From assembly GCA_012514255.1 (NCBI GenBank), contig JAAZAP010000319.1:1-26187 (forward strand): a DNA stretch of 26,187 bases. Reading direction: 5' to 3'. How positions within the stretch are numbered: position 1 is the stretch's first letter; the number at the start of each line of letters is the position of its first letter. Shown here one piece after another: positions 15,793 to 24,084 of the stretch. The stretch comes from Bacteroidales bacterium (GTDB lineage: Bacteria; Bacteroidota; Bacteroidia; Bacteroidales; VadinHA17). The translations under genes and the position numbers were made by a program. The notes below the pieces were generated by a model that worked only from the letters and a program-made list of their open reading frames with translations, had not been told where the DNA came from and ran no database searches.

Positions 15793-16743
15793 ATGAACAA
15801 TACACCTAAGAACTTCGGGCTCATAGGCACCGCAGGCTATATAGCCGACAGGCACCTGAGGGCCATAAAGGAGACCGGCAATAACCTCCTGGCCAGTCTT
15901 GACAAATTTGACTGCGTGGGAAAACTTGACAGCTACTTCCCCGGGAGCGACTTCTTCGTCGAGTTCGAGAGGTTTGACAGGCATGTGGACAAACTTAAGA
16001 GAGTAGGCGTGCAGCTTGACTACGTGAGCATTTGTTCTCCCAATTACCTGCATGACTCCCATATCCGCTTCGCCCTGCGCCACCAGGCTGACGCCATCTG
16101 CGAGAAACCCGTGGTGCTCAATCCCTGGAACATTGACGCTCTGCAGGAGATAGAAAAAGAGACCGGACGGAGGATCTTCAATATCCTCCAGTTGAGATAC
16201 CACCCCGTGATCATGGCGATGAGGGAAAAGATGATGAATGCCCCCGCAGGAAGGAAGCATGACATTGATCTTACATACATCACCAGCCGGGGCAACTGGT
16301 ATCATATATCCTGGAAGGGCGACGTCAACAAGTCGGGCGGCATAGCCACCAATATCGGGGTCCATTTCTTTGACATGCTGGGATGGATCTTCGGACCGGT
16401 GGTTTCAAACAGAGTGCATCTTCTTGAACGTGACAAGGCCTCCGGTTACCTTGAACTTGAAAATGCACGCGTGAGATGGTTCCTGAGCATCGACTTCAAT
16501 GACCTCCCGGAAGCAGTTAAGGAGAAGGGCAAGAGAACCTACAGGAATATCACTGTTGACGGTGAGGAACTTGAATTCTCAGAAGGATTCACCGACCTGC
16601 ATACCGTTACCTATCGGGAGATACTGAATGGCAACGGCTATGGCGTGGAGGATGCCCGCCAGAGTATTGAAACAGTCTACCAGATAAGAAATTCGGCACT
16701 GTCAGTACTGACAGGAGAATATCACCCCCTCATAAAAAAATGA
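15793..16743 (+). CDS. wbpB: UDP-GlcNAcA 3-dehydrogenase (WbpB-like, Gfo/Idh/MocA family)
   Basis: NAD-dependent oxidoreductase; WbpB oxidises C3 of UDP-N-acetylglucosaminuronic acid to the 3-keto sugar used by WbpE. The N-terminal Rossmann region FGLIGTAGYIADRHLRAIKE, then LDYVSICSPNYLHDSHI, the EKP motif (E104-K105-P106) and NILQLRYHPVI are all close to WbpB, including the unusual phrase around LDYVSICSPNYLH. Length (316 residues) matches the family. It starts 29 bp after wbpD, and its end overlaps the next start by 4 nt (ATGA), a sign of translational coupling. Assignment is strong from sequence plus operon context. Confidence 0.92.
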   Translation: MNNTPKNFGLIGTAGYIADRHLRAIKETGNNLLASLDKFDCVGKLDSYFPGSDFFVEFERFDRHVDKLKRVGVQLDYVSICSPNYLHDSHIRFALRHQADAICEKPVVLNPWNIDALQEIEKETGRRIFNILQLRYHPVIMAMREKMMNAPAGRKHDIDLTYITSRGNWYHISWKGDVNKSGGIATNIGVHFFDMLGWIFGPVVSNRVHLLERDKASGYLELENARVRWFLSIDFNDLPEAVKEKGKRTYRNITVDGEELEFSEGFTDLHTVTYREILNGNGYGVEDARQSIETVYQIRNSALSVLTGEYHPLIKK

Positions 16744-18035
16744 ATATGTACGATAAACTTGTAAACAGGGAGACAAAACTCTCACTCATAGGCCTCGGTT
16801 ATGTTGGTCTGCCTATAGCACTTGAGTTCGCGAAAAAGATCAGCGTGGTCGGTTTTGATATAAGACCTGACCGCGTGGAGCTGATGAGAAGAGGGGTTGA
16901 CCCCAGTAATGAGCTTGAACGTGAGGCATTTGAAGGAACGGACATTAAATTTACCGCTGACCCCGGGGATCTGGTTGAGGCATCATTCCACATCATAGCA
17001 GTCCCCACCCCGGTGACAAGGCACAATCTGCCAGACCTGGGACCGGTGCTGAAGGCATCTGAAACGGTGGGGCGCATCCTCAAGAAAGGCGATTATGTGG
17101 TTTATGAATCCACGGTCTACCCGGGCTGTACCGAGGAGGAGTGCATCCCGGTGCTTGAAAGGTACTCCGGTCTGAAATGCCCTGTTGATTTCAAGGTGGG
17201 GTTCTCACCCGAACGCATCAACCCGGGAGACAAAAACCACACGCTGACGAAGATAGTCAAGGTGACCAGCGGCTGCGATGACGAATCGGCCGAAAACATT
17301 GCAAAGACCTATGAACTGATAATAGAGGCTGGAGTCCACCGCGCCTCATCAATAAAGGTGGCCGAGGCTGCCAAGATCATAGAGAACACCCAGCGTGACA
17401 TCAACATAGCCTTCATGAACGAACTGTCCATCATATTCAACAGGATGGGCATCAATACATACGAGGTGCTTGAGGCCGCCGGCACCAAGTGGAATTTCCT
17501 CAGGTTCTACCCGGGGCTGGTGGGAGGCCACTGCATAGGCGTAGACCCCTACTACCTCTCCTACAAGGCCAAGGCAATGGGATACCATCCCCAGATGATT
17601 GATTCCGGCAGGTTCACCAATGACAGCATGGGCGCCTACGCCGGCAAGGAGACGGTGAAGAAGCTCATTGCAGCCCATAAGAGCCCTGACAGGTCAAGGG
17701 TGCTGGTAATGGGAATGACCTTCAAGGAGGATGTCACGGATATACGCAATTCAAAGGTCATTGACGTGGTTAACGAAATGCTCGATTTCGGGGTTGAAGT
17801 AGATGTGATTGATCCGGGAGCATCACCTGAGGAGGTGAAGCATGAGTACGGCATTGACCTCAAAAAGGGTCCTGAAGGAAAATATGACGCTATCATTGTG
17901 GCGGTGTCTCACATAGAGTACCGCGACCTGGATGAAAAGTATTTTCTTGATCTGCTCAATGAGAAGGGTATACTTGTAGACCTTAAGGGTCTCTACAGGA
18001 ACAGGATGAAATGGCTGACATACTGGAGTCTGTGA
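16740..18035 (+). CDS. UDP-N-acetylhexosamine 6-dehydrogenase (TviB/WbpO type)
   Basis: UDP-glucose/GDP-mannose dehydrogenase family member (431 residues) that oxidises C6 of a UDP-HexNAc to the uronic acid with 2 NAD+. It shows the NAD motif LIGLGYVGLPIALEF near the N-terminus, AVPTPVTRHNLPDL, YESTVYPGCTEEECIPVLE, EAAKIIENTQRDINIAFMNE and catalytic Cys265 in GGHCIGVDPYY. These phrases are closer to TviB/WbpO than to UDP-glucose dehydrogenases. In this operon the expected product is UDP-GlcNAcA, the substrate of the WbpB homologue next to it, but a UDP-GalNAc preference as in WbpO cannot be excluded, so no symbol is given. It overlaps wbpB by 4 nt and shares one base with the galE start. Confidence 0.9.
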   Translation: MNMYDKLVNRETKLSLIGLGYVGLPIALEFAKKISVVGFDIRPDRVELMRRGVDPSNELEREAFEGTDIKFTADPGDLVEASFHIIAVPTPVTRHNLPDLGPVLKASETVGRILKKGDYVVYESTVYPGCTEEECIPVLERYSGLKCPVDFKVGFSPERINPGDKNHTLTKIVKVTSGCDDESAENIAKTYELIIEAGVHRASSIKVAEAAKIIENTQRDINIAFMNELSIIFNRMGINTYEVLEAAGTKWNFLRFYPGLVGGHCIGVDPYYLSYKAKAMGYHPQMIDSGRFTNDSMGAYAGKETVKKLIAAHKSPDRSRVLVMGMTFKEDVTDIRNSKVIDVVNEMLDFGVEVDVIDPGASPEEVKHEYGIDLKKGPEGKYDAIIVAVSHIEYRDLDEKYFLDLLNEKGILVDLKGLYRNRMKWLTYWSL

Positions 18036-19063
18036 TGGGAAGGAAGGTAATAGTAACAGGAGGCACAGGCTATATCGGGTCACACACAGCCGTGGAGCTC
18101 ATTGCCGGCGGGTATGAGACGGTGATAGTTGACAACCTTTATAACTCTGATATCTCGGTGCTGGAAGGCATTCGCTCCATTACCGGGGTCACGCCTGCAT
18201 TCTATGAATACGACCTCTGCGACAGGGTGAAGCTCGAAGAGCTGTTCAGGACTGAGGGCAGGATAGATGCCATCATTCACTTTGCAGCATACAAGGCTGT
18301 TGGCGAGTCAGTCAGGAAACCGCTCGACTACTACAGGAACAATCTCGTCTCGCTGATGAATCTGCTGGAGATAATGGAGAGGCATAACACCCCGGCGCTG
18401 GTATTCTCATCATCATGCACTGTTTACGGCCAGCCTGACACGCTGCCGGTGACGGAAGCATCACCGGTGAAGGAGGCTGCTTCGCCGTATGGCTACACCA
18501 AACAGGCCGGTGAGATCATCATCCGTGACACCATGGCTGCCAGACCCACGCAGAAGGCTGTCTCACTCAGATATTTCAATCCCATAGGAGCTCATCCCAC
18601 CGCATTCATAGGAGAGCTGCCGCGCGGCGTGCCGGAGAACCTGGTGCCTTTCATCACCCAGACCGCCATAGGGCTCAGGGAGGAGCTGAAGGTCTTCGGA
18701 ACCGATTATGACACTCCTGACGGATCATGCATACGTGATTATCTCCATGTTGTTGACCTGGCAAAGGCGCACGTGGTGGCGCTGGAAAGGATGCTCGACG
18801 GACGCAACAAGGACAATTACGAGGTCTTTAACCTCGGCATGGGCAAGGGCGTCTCAGTTCTTGAAGCCATTGCGGCATTCGAGAAGGCCACAGGAGTAAA
18901 GCTGAAATATTCAATCGCAGGCCGCAGGGCAGGCGATATTGAGAAGATATGGGCCGATCCCTCGCTGGCCAACAGGGAACTGGGATGGAAGACGGAGATA
19001 ACCATTGAGGAAGCTATGGAGACCGCATGGCGTTGGGAGAACAGGCTGAAAAACAAGGATTAA
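18035..19063 (+). CDS. galE: UDP-glucose/UDP-GlcNAc 4-epimerase
   Basis: SDR-family epimerase interconverting UDP-glucose and UDP-galactose (and in some homologues their N-acetyl forms). The NAD motif GGTGYIGSH is at the N-terminus, FAAYKAVGESV follows, and the catalytic pair is Y152 and K156 in YGYTK; the mid-region FSSSCTVYGQP is typical. The start at 18035 gives 342 residues, the usual size, and overlaps the previous stop by one base (TGATG). The longer open frame from 18011 adds eight residues that are read from the end of the dehydrogenase gene and is not favoured. Substrate range (hexose versus N-acetylhexosamine) cannot be settled by eye. Confidence 0.94.
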   Translation: MGRKVIVTGGTGYIGSHTAVELIAGGYETVIVDNLYNSDISVLEGIRSITGVTPAFYEYDLCDRVKLEELFRTEGRIDAIIHFAAYKAVGESVRKPLDYYRNNLVSLMNLLEIMERHNTPALVFSSSCTVYGQPDTLPVTEASPVKEAASPYGYTKQAGEIIIRDTMAARPTQKAVSLRYFNPIGAHPTAFIGELPRGVPENLVPFITQTAIGLREELKVFGTDYDTPDGSCIRDYLHVVDLAKAHVVALERMLDGRNKDNYEVFNLGMGKGVSVLEAIAAFEKATGVKLKYSIAGRRAGDIEKIWADPSLANRELGWKTEITIEEAMETAWRWENRLKNKD

Positions 19064-20118
19064 TGAAAAGAGTAATACTTATTACCGGCGGGGCCGGATT
19101 TATCGGGTCACACGTCGTCAGACGGTTTGTGAAGAAATACCCCGGTTATACCGTGGTCAATGCTGACAAGCTCACATACGCGGGTAACCTCGGCAACCTT
19201 ACCGACATTGACAGGGAACCGAACTATGCCTTCCGCAGGGTTGACATAGTGGACAAGAACGCAGTGAATGCCCTCTTCAGCGAGTTCAGGTTTGACGGGG
19301 TTATACACCTGGCTGCTGAATCACACGTAGACAGATCAATCACCTCACCCGACGAGTTCATCCATACAAACATCCTCGGCACGGTCAACCTGCTGGCAGC
19401 ATTTCGCGATGTTGTTCCTGCCACCGGTGCAGACAAACTGTTCTACCATATCTCCACTGATGAGGTGTACGGTTCACTTGAGCACGGAGGATACTTTACC
19501 GAGCAGACTGCCTACGACCCGCGCAGCCCATATTCGGCTTCCAAAGCCAGCTCAGACCATATGGTGAGAGCATTTGGCAATACCTACAAACTGCCCTTCG
19601 TGATCTCCAATTGCTCCAACAACTACGGTCCCAATCAGTTCCCGGAAAAACTCATTCCGCTGACTATCAACAATATAAAGACCATGAGGCCGATCCCGGT
19701 CTACGGTAAGGGCGAGAACATCCGCGACTGGCTATACGTTGAGGATCATGCGGCTGCCATTGACGTCATCTTCCATCAGGGTAAAACGGGTGAGACCTAT
19801 AACGTGGGTGGTGACAACGAGTGGAAGAATATTGACCTGGTACGTTTGCTCTGCAGTATCATGGACCGCAAGCTGGGCAGGGAGAGCGGAAGCTCAGAAA
19901 AGCTTATCACTTTTGTCACTGACCGTGCAGGGCATGACCTCCGTTATGCTATTGACAGCGGCAAGCTGCAGAATGAACTCGGGTGGAGACCGTCAGTCAC
20001 ATTTGAGCAGGGGCTGGAGTTGACCGTTGACTGGTACCTGGCCAATGAGCAATGGCTGACTGCAATCATCTCCGGTGATTACGCGAAGTATTACGAGGAC
20101 ATGTACGGGCAGAGATAG
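19063..20118 (+). CDS. rfbB: dTDP-glucose 4,6-dehydratase
   Basis: First committed enzyme to dTDP-deoxysugars such as L-rhamnose, converting dTDP-glucose to dTDP-4-keto-6-deoxyglucose. NAD motif GGAGFIGSH, HLAAESHVDRSI, dehydratase catalytic T132-D133-E134 in STDEVYG, and Y157/K161 in YSASK are present; the C-terminal RAGHDLRYAIDSGK is typical. The start is 19063 (MKRVILITGG), overlapping the galE stop by one base (TAATG); length 351 residues is normal. rfbA, rfbC and rfbD are not in the window, so the rest of the dTDP pathway must be elsewhere. Its stop is followed after 11 nt by a heptamer repeat array. Confidence 0.95.
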   Translation: MKRVILITGGAGFIGSHVVRRFVKKYPGYTVVNADKLTYAGNLGNLTDIDREPNYAFRRVDIVDKNAVNALFSEFRFDGVIHLAAESHVDRSITSPDEFIHTNILGTVNLLAAFRDVVPATGADKLFYHISTDEVYGSLEHGGYFTEQTAYDPRSPYSASKASSDHMVRAFGNTYKLPFVISNCSNNYGPNQFPEKLIPLTINNIKTMRPIPVYGKGENIRDWLYVEDHAAAIDVIFHQGKTGETYNVGGDNEWKNIDLVRLLCSIMDRKLGRESGSSEKLITFVTDRAGHDLRYAIDSGKLQNELGWRPSVTFEQGLELTVDWYLANEQWLTAIISGDYAKYYEDMYGQR

Positions 20119-20129
20119 CTGGCGGTAGC

Positions 20130-20210
20130 CAGTCTGCAGTCTGCAGTCTGCAATCTGTAGTCTGTAAGTAATTGAATGACTGCCTACTGCTGACTGCCTA
20201 CTGCTGACTT
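20130..20210. repeat. Inverted heptamer repeat arrays, convergent junction 3
   Basis: The left arm (20130-20164) has five units: CAGTCTG three times, then CAATCTG and TAGTCTG. The right arm (20177-20210) alternates TGACTGC and CTACTGC and ends TGACTT. The two arms are in opposite orientation, so they can pair imperfectly over about 30 bp around an AT-rich spacer (20165-20176). The right arm runs into T-rich sequence (20208-20220), so on the plus strand it could serve as a terminator for the sugar operon. Units share the GCAGTNN core of the other two arrays. Confidence 0.8.
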
Positions 20211-20218
20211 TTCTCTTC

Positions 20219-22207
20219 TTATACTATATTCCGCATCCGGCCGATGAGCTCATCCCCCAGGTCGGTCTTGACCTTTATGTGATCAAGGATGGCCAGCACC
20301 ACGCCATTCCTTTCAAAATCGCCTCTCACCTGTTCAAAGTCGCGTTTCTTTACCTCATCATCCCCGTCAATGCCGAATCCTGTCATGGATGAGAGGGTGA
20401 ACTCCTTGCGGGCATCCTCGTAAAGCATCCTGTCAAGGTCAACCACGCTCTTCTTCCATCTTTCCACTATGGCGATGATATCGTCAGCCGTCAGCTCCTC
20501 ATTGGGCTTGCCGGTCTCCCCGGGCAGACGGTCATAGACCCAGCTCCATTCAAGGTCATAATAGTGCCTGTGTATCGCCTCAAAATGCCTGTTAATGGCA
20601 TCCGCGCTTTTCACCTCCCTGTTTTCAATGGCTGAGAGCAGTTCCTCGATGGAGCTGAGCGGCGTTATCAGGCCTGACATGTCAATCCAGTCGCCTGTAC
20701 CCCTGTCATTGCCGGGCTTCATCCTTTTGCGAATCTCCTCATCGTTACTGCATTCCGCGCCTTCAAGTCTCTTGATCACCGAGTTGCCGATGAATTTGTT
20801 GATGCCCATCTGGTAGAGTGCAATGCCTCTCTCGGCTGCGGAACTTTTCATCCTCATCCTGTCAAAGGAGATGACCTCCTGCCCCGGGTTTTCCTTCAGC
20901 AGCTTTTTGAGCAGTTCCCTGCCCTTCATCATCTTGCCCACAGTGAACGGGCTGAGCAGGTTATAGTTTATCTGGTCAAGTTTTTTCGAATCCTTTCGCA
21001 CATCGCGCTTCGGCCATTTCTGGGCATCACGTATGGTTCCCACCGAGCGCAGGTTGATGCCGGGTATAAGTTGCGACTCGTAGCTCACCTCGGTAAGGTA
21101 TGAGAAGGGGAACTGGGTAGTATCAACATTATGGTAATGGCGGCCTACCACCAGCGTGAAGGGTCCTATGCGCGAGGGCCAAAGTACATATGAGTCAGAG
21201 GTGGTCTTCGAGCCTCTCTCCATGATCCCCTGGTGTATCGGACCCAGCTTGTACATGTGATTGCTCTGGTTGGAGCCGCTGCCGGCGTTCATGAAGGAGA
21301 AGATACCCGCAATCAGCAGCGTTGATTTATGGTGTGTTACTGTGAAGGGTCCTGCAAAGATGGAGCATGCCTCACCGTGGTACCCCCCGCAATTTGAGAA
21401 GAAGAGCGAGTTTTCGGCAGAATACTGTTTGGACAGGGTGCAGCCCTGCCCTATAAAGCACTTGTCAATCACAGCCGCATCATTGACCTTTGATCCCGAG
21501 CAGATAATAAAGTGATCCATTATCACATCGTTACCGATGACAACAGGGTCCTTGAAGGTACTGTTGACTGATCCCTCGGCCAGCCTTGAGACATCCTCAA
21601 TAACGGCACCGTTACCTATTCTCACATTCTTGATGGTTCCGCACCCTGCAATATAGGCTCCGGAGCCAATCTCGCCGCGGTCAGACTTAACGCTTTCCGA
21701 GTAGTCGGCTATCATTTTTTCTATCTCTCCTATGGCTGCCGGCCGGTGCCTGTAGAGAGTGATGATGTATGCCATGTGCGAGGTCAGCCGGTCCCATATC
21801 GGCACCTCCCTTCCTCCCGTCTCATTAAGAACGGCAACGCTTGTGCCGTTACCGAATGATGTGCGGCCCTCTGTCGATATATGACCGCAGTTTCTTATTA
21901 CCACACCCTCACCGATGTCATAATTGGCAATGAATCCGGTGATGTCAGTTATTGTGACATTATCGGCTATGTTGCAGTTGTGGATGTGGGCATTCCTGAT
22001 GCCGTGCATCAGCGGCAGTCCGCATCTCTCACGGGCCACCCCGTTGAAGAGGCCCAGCCTTACAACCCCGGAGAAGGTGACGTTTTGAATCCTCTCGGCA
22101 TTGAACGGGTCCTTTACAAAGACACTCTCCCATGAGTTGCTCCTGCAGCCTGCTGCTTCCAGGCCGCGGATCTCACCTATACTAAGACTTCTGTAACCAT
22201 CTGCCAT
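20219..22207 (-). CDS. DUF4954 protein with left-handed beta-helix repeats
   Basis: A 662-residue cytosolic protein of the family annotated as DUF4954 in Bacteroidota; function unknown. Residues about 40-370 have hexapeptide-like repeats (for example HNCNIADNVTITDIT, GVVIRNCGHIS, IGNGAVIEDVSRLAEGSV, VIGNDVIMDHFIICSGSKV), the pattern of acyltransferases and sugar nucleotidyltransferases. A long helical C-terminal half contains few repeats. It lies 15 bp downstream of glmS and is surely co-transcribed with it, which suggests a link to hexosamine or UDP-GlcNAc metabolism. No recognised nucleotidyltransferase signature (GxGTR) is present, so it is not a GlmU-like bifunctional enzyme. I would not assign an activity. 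Confidence 0.8.
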   Translation of the reverse strand: MADGYRSLSIGEIRGLEAAGCRSNSWESVFVKDPFNAERIQNVTFSGVVRLGLFNGVARERCGLPLMHGIRNAHIHNCNIADNVTITDITGFIANYDIGEGVVIRNCGHISTEGRTSFGNGTSVAVLNETGGREVPIWDRLTSHMAYIITLYRHRPAAIGEIEKMIADYSESVKSDRGEIGSGAYIAGCGTIKNVRIGNGAVIEDVSRLAEGSVNSTFKDPVVIGNDVIMDHFIICSGSKVNDAAVIDKCFIGQGCTLSKQYSAENSLFFSNCGGYHGEACSIFAGPFTVTHHKSTLLIAGIFSFMNAGSGSNQSNHMYKLGPIHQGIMERGSKTTSDSYVLWPSRIGPFTLVVGRHYHNVDTTQFPFSYLTEVSYESQLIPGINLRSVGTIRDAQKWPKRDVRKDSKKLDQINYNLLSPFTVGKMMKGRELLKKLLKENPGQEVISFDRMRMKSSAAERGIALYQMGINKFIGNSVIKRLEGAECSNDEEIRKRMKPGNDRGTGDWIDMSGLITPLSSIEELLSAIENREVKSADAINRHFEAIHRHYYDLEWSWVYDRLPGETGKPNEELTADDIIAIVERWKKSVVDLDRMLYEDARKEFTLSSMTGFGIDGDDEVKKRDFEQVRGDFERNGVVLAILDHIKVKTDLGDELIGRMRNIV

Positions 22208-22222
22208 AATTCGCAGTATATT

Positions 22223-24061
22223 TTATTCCACAGTAACTGATTTTGCGAGGTTTCTCGGCTGATCCACATCGCATCCGCGAAGGACAGCAATGTGATATGA
22301 GAGCAGTTGTAACGGCACCACGGCCAGTACCGGGGCAAAGACCGTGATGGTTTCCGGCACCTCCATAACGTGGTCAGCCATCTGGCCTATCACCTGGTCT
22401 CCCTCGGTGACCACGGCGATGATCTGTCCTTTACGTGCCTTTACCTCCTGGATGTTGCTTACAATTTTCTCGTATGAGTTCTCTTTGGTAGCCACCACCA
22501 CCACGGGCATATGTTCATCTATCAGGGCTATTGGTCCGTGCTTCATCTCTGCCGCCGGATAGCCCTCTGCGTGGATATATGATATCTCCTTGAGCTTGAG
22601 GGCCCCTTCCAGTGCCACCGGATAGAGCAGGCCCCTGCCCAGGTAGAGTGCATTTGTAGAGTCCTTGTAGATATTTGCCAGGGTCAGGGCCTGGTCATTC
22701 ATCTTCAGGGCCTTTTCCACCTTGTCAGGCAGCGAGGTCAGCTCATGTATCAGTTCGCGGTAGCGCGCTTCGTCAATCAGTCCTTTACGGTAGCCCATCT
22801 CAAAGGCTATCATTGCCAGTGTCACCACCTGGGTGGTGAAGGCTTTTGTTGAGGCCACCCCTATCTCCGGTCCGGCATGGGTAAAGACGCCAGCGTTGGT
22901 CTCTCGTGATATGGATGATCCTACCACATTGCATATGCCCAGCACCATGGCCCCGCGCTCCTTTGCCAGGAGTATGGCAGCCAGCGTGTCGGCAGTCTCT
23001 CCGCTCTGGCTGATGGCAAGAACTATGTCGCCCTTCTTGATTACCGGATCACGATACCTGAACTCGGATGCATACTCCACCTCCACGGGAATGCGGCAGA
23101 ATTCCTCAAGTATATACTCTCCCACAAGACCGGCATGCCATGAGGTGCCGCATGCCACAATAAGGATCCTGTCAGCTGCAGCAATGGTGTCAAAGACATT
23201 GTGAAGACCTCCCAGCATCAGTCCCGACTGGTTGGGCAGTATCCTGCCCCTGAAGGTATCATGTATTGCCCTGGGCTGTTCAAAGATCTCCTTGAGCATG
23301 AAGTGCGGAAATCCTTCCTTGTCTATCTCTCCCAGCTTGAGGTCAACTTCCTTCACCTCGGGCTCTACGCTCTTGTTCCTGATGGCCTTCAGGATCATCT
23401 CATCCTTCCTGATCACCGCAAGATCATCATCATTAAGGTATATCACCCTCTGGGTATGTTCAACTATGGGGGTGGCATCAGAGGCAATGAAATTTTCGCC
23501 GTCGCCAACGCCAATCACCAGCGGGGACCCCTGTCTGGCAGCAAAGAGTTTGCCCGGCTCATTGCGGCAGTAGACAGCTATGCCATATGTTCCCTCCACC
23601 TTGTTCAATGCCATGATGACTGCCTGTTCAGCAGAAAGGTCGCCCTCCAGGTACAGATGTTCCATCAGGTTAGCCAGGACCTCGGTGTCAGTCTGGCTTG
23701 AGAACTTCACGTCACGGCTCTCAAGGTGCCGCTTGATACGCGCATAGTTCTCAATAATGCCGTTGTGTACAACTATGAAATGCCCGCGGCATGATACCTG
23801 CGGGTGGGCGTTGATCTCGTTGGGCTCGCCGTGCGTGGCCCATCGTGTATGTCCCATGGCAATGGAACCGTCAAAATCCTTGCTTCTGACCATCTCTTCA
23901 AGGTCCCGAACCCTGCCGGCACATTTGAATATCTCCGTCCTGTCACCATTGCTGATGGCTATGCCCGCTGAGTCATAACCCCTGTATTCCAGCCTCTTAA
24001 GCCCGTTTATAACTATGTCACGGGCAGGGCGGGAGCCTATATATCCTACAATTCCACACAT
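22223..24061 (-). CDS. glmS: Glutamine-fructose-6-phosphate aminotransferase (isomerizing)
   Basis: Makes glucosamine-6-phosphate from fructose-6-phosphate and glutamine, the entry to UDP-GlcNAc. The N-terminal glutaminase domain has the nucleophile Cys2 (MCGIVGYIG), RLEYRGYDSAGIA, GHTRWATHGEP and NAHPQ. Two SIS domains follow (CGTSWHAGLVGEY, SQSGETADTLAA; then GRGLLYPVALEGALKLKEISYIHAEG), with the conserved C-terminus NLAKSVTVE. Length (612 residues) is normal. The stop is 15 bp before DUF4954, and the start is 23 bp after the DUF4270 stop. No glmS ribozyme is recognisable upstream, and the 23-bp gap leaves no room for one. Confidence 0.97.
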   Translation of the reverse strand: MCGIVGYIGSRPARDIVINGLKRLEYRGYDSAGIAISNGDRTEIFKCAGRVRDLEEMVRSKDFDGSIAMGHTRWATHGEPNEINAHPQVSCRGHFIVVHNGIIENYARIKRHLESRDVKFSSQTDTEVLANLMEHLYLEGDLSAEQAVIMALNKVEGTYGIAVYCRNEPGKLFAARQGSPLVIGVGDGENFIASDATPIVEHTQRVIYLNDDDLAVIRKDEMILKAIRNKSVEPEVKEVDLKLGEIDKEGFPHFMLKEIFEQPRAIHDTFRGRILPNQSGLMLGGLHNVFDTIAAADRILIVACGTSWHAGLVGEYILEEFCRIPVEVEYASEFRYRDPVIKKGDIVLAISQSGETADTLAAILLAKERGAMVLGICNVVGSSISRETNAGVFTHAGPEIGVASTKAFTTQVVTLAMIAFEMGYRKGLIDEARYRELIHELTSLPDKVEKALKMNDQALTLANIYKDSTNALYLGRGLLYPVALEGALKLKEISYIHAEGYPAAEMKHGPIALIDEHMPVVVVATKENSYEKIVSNIQEVKARKGQIIAVVTEGDQVIGQMADHVMEVPETITVFAPVLAVVPLQLLSYHIAVLRGCDVDQPRNLAKSVTVE

Positions 24062-24084
24062 GAAAAAACGATAATGTTATCTAA

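Noticed and set aside
22208..22222. A glmS-type ribozyme or riboswitch in the glmS operon
   Set aside because: The gaps around glmS are 15 and 23 bp, too short, and the glmS ribozyme is mainly a Firmicutes feature.
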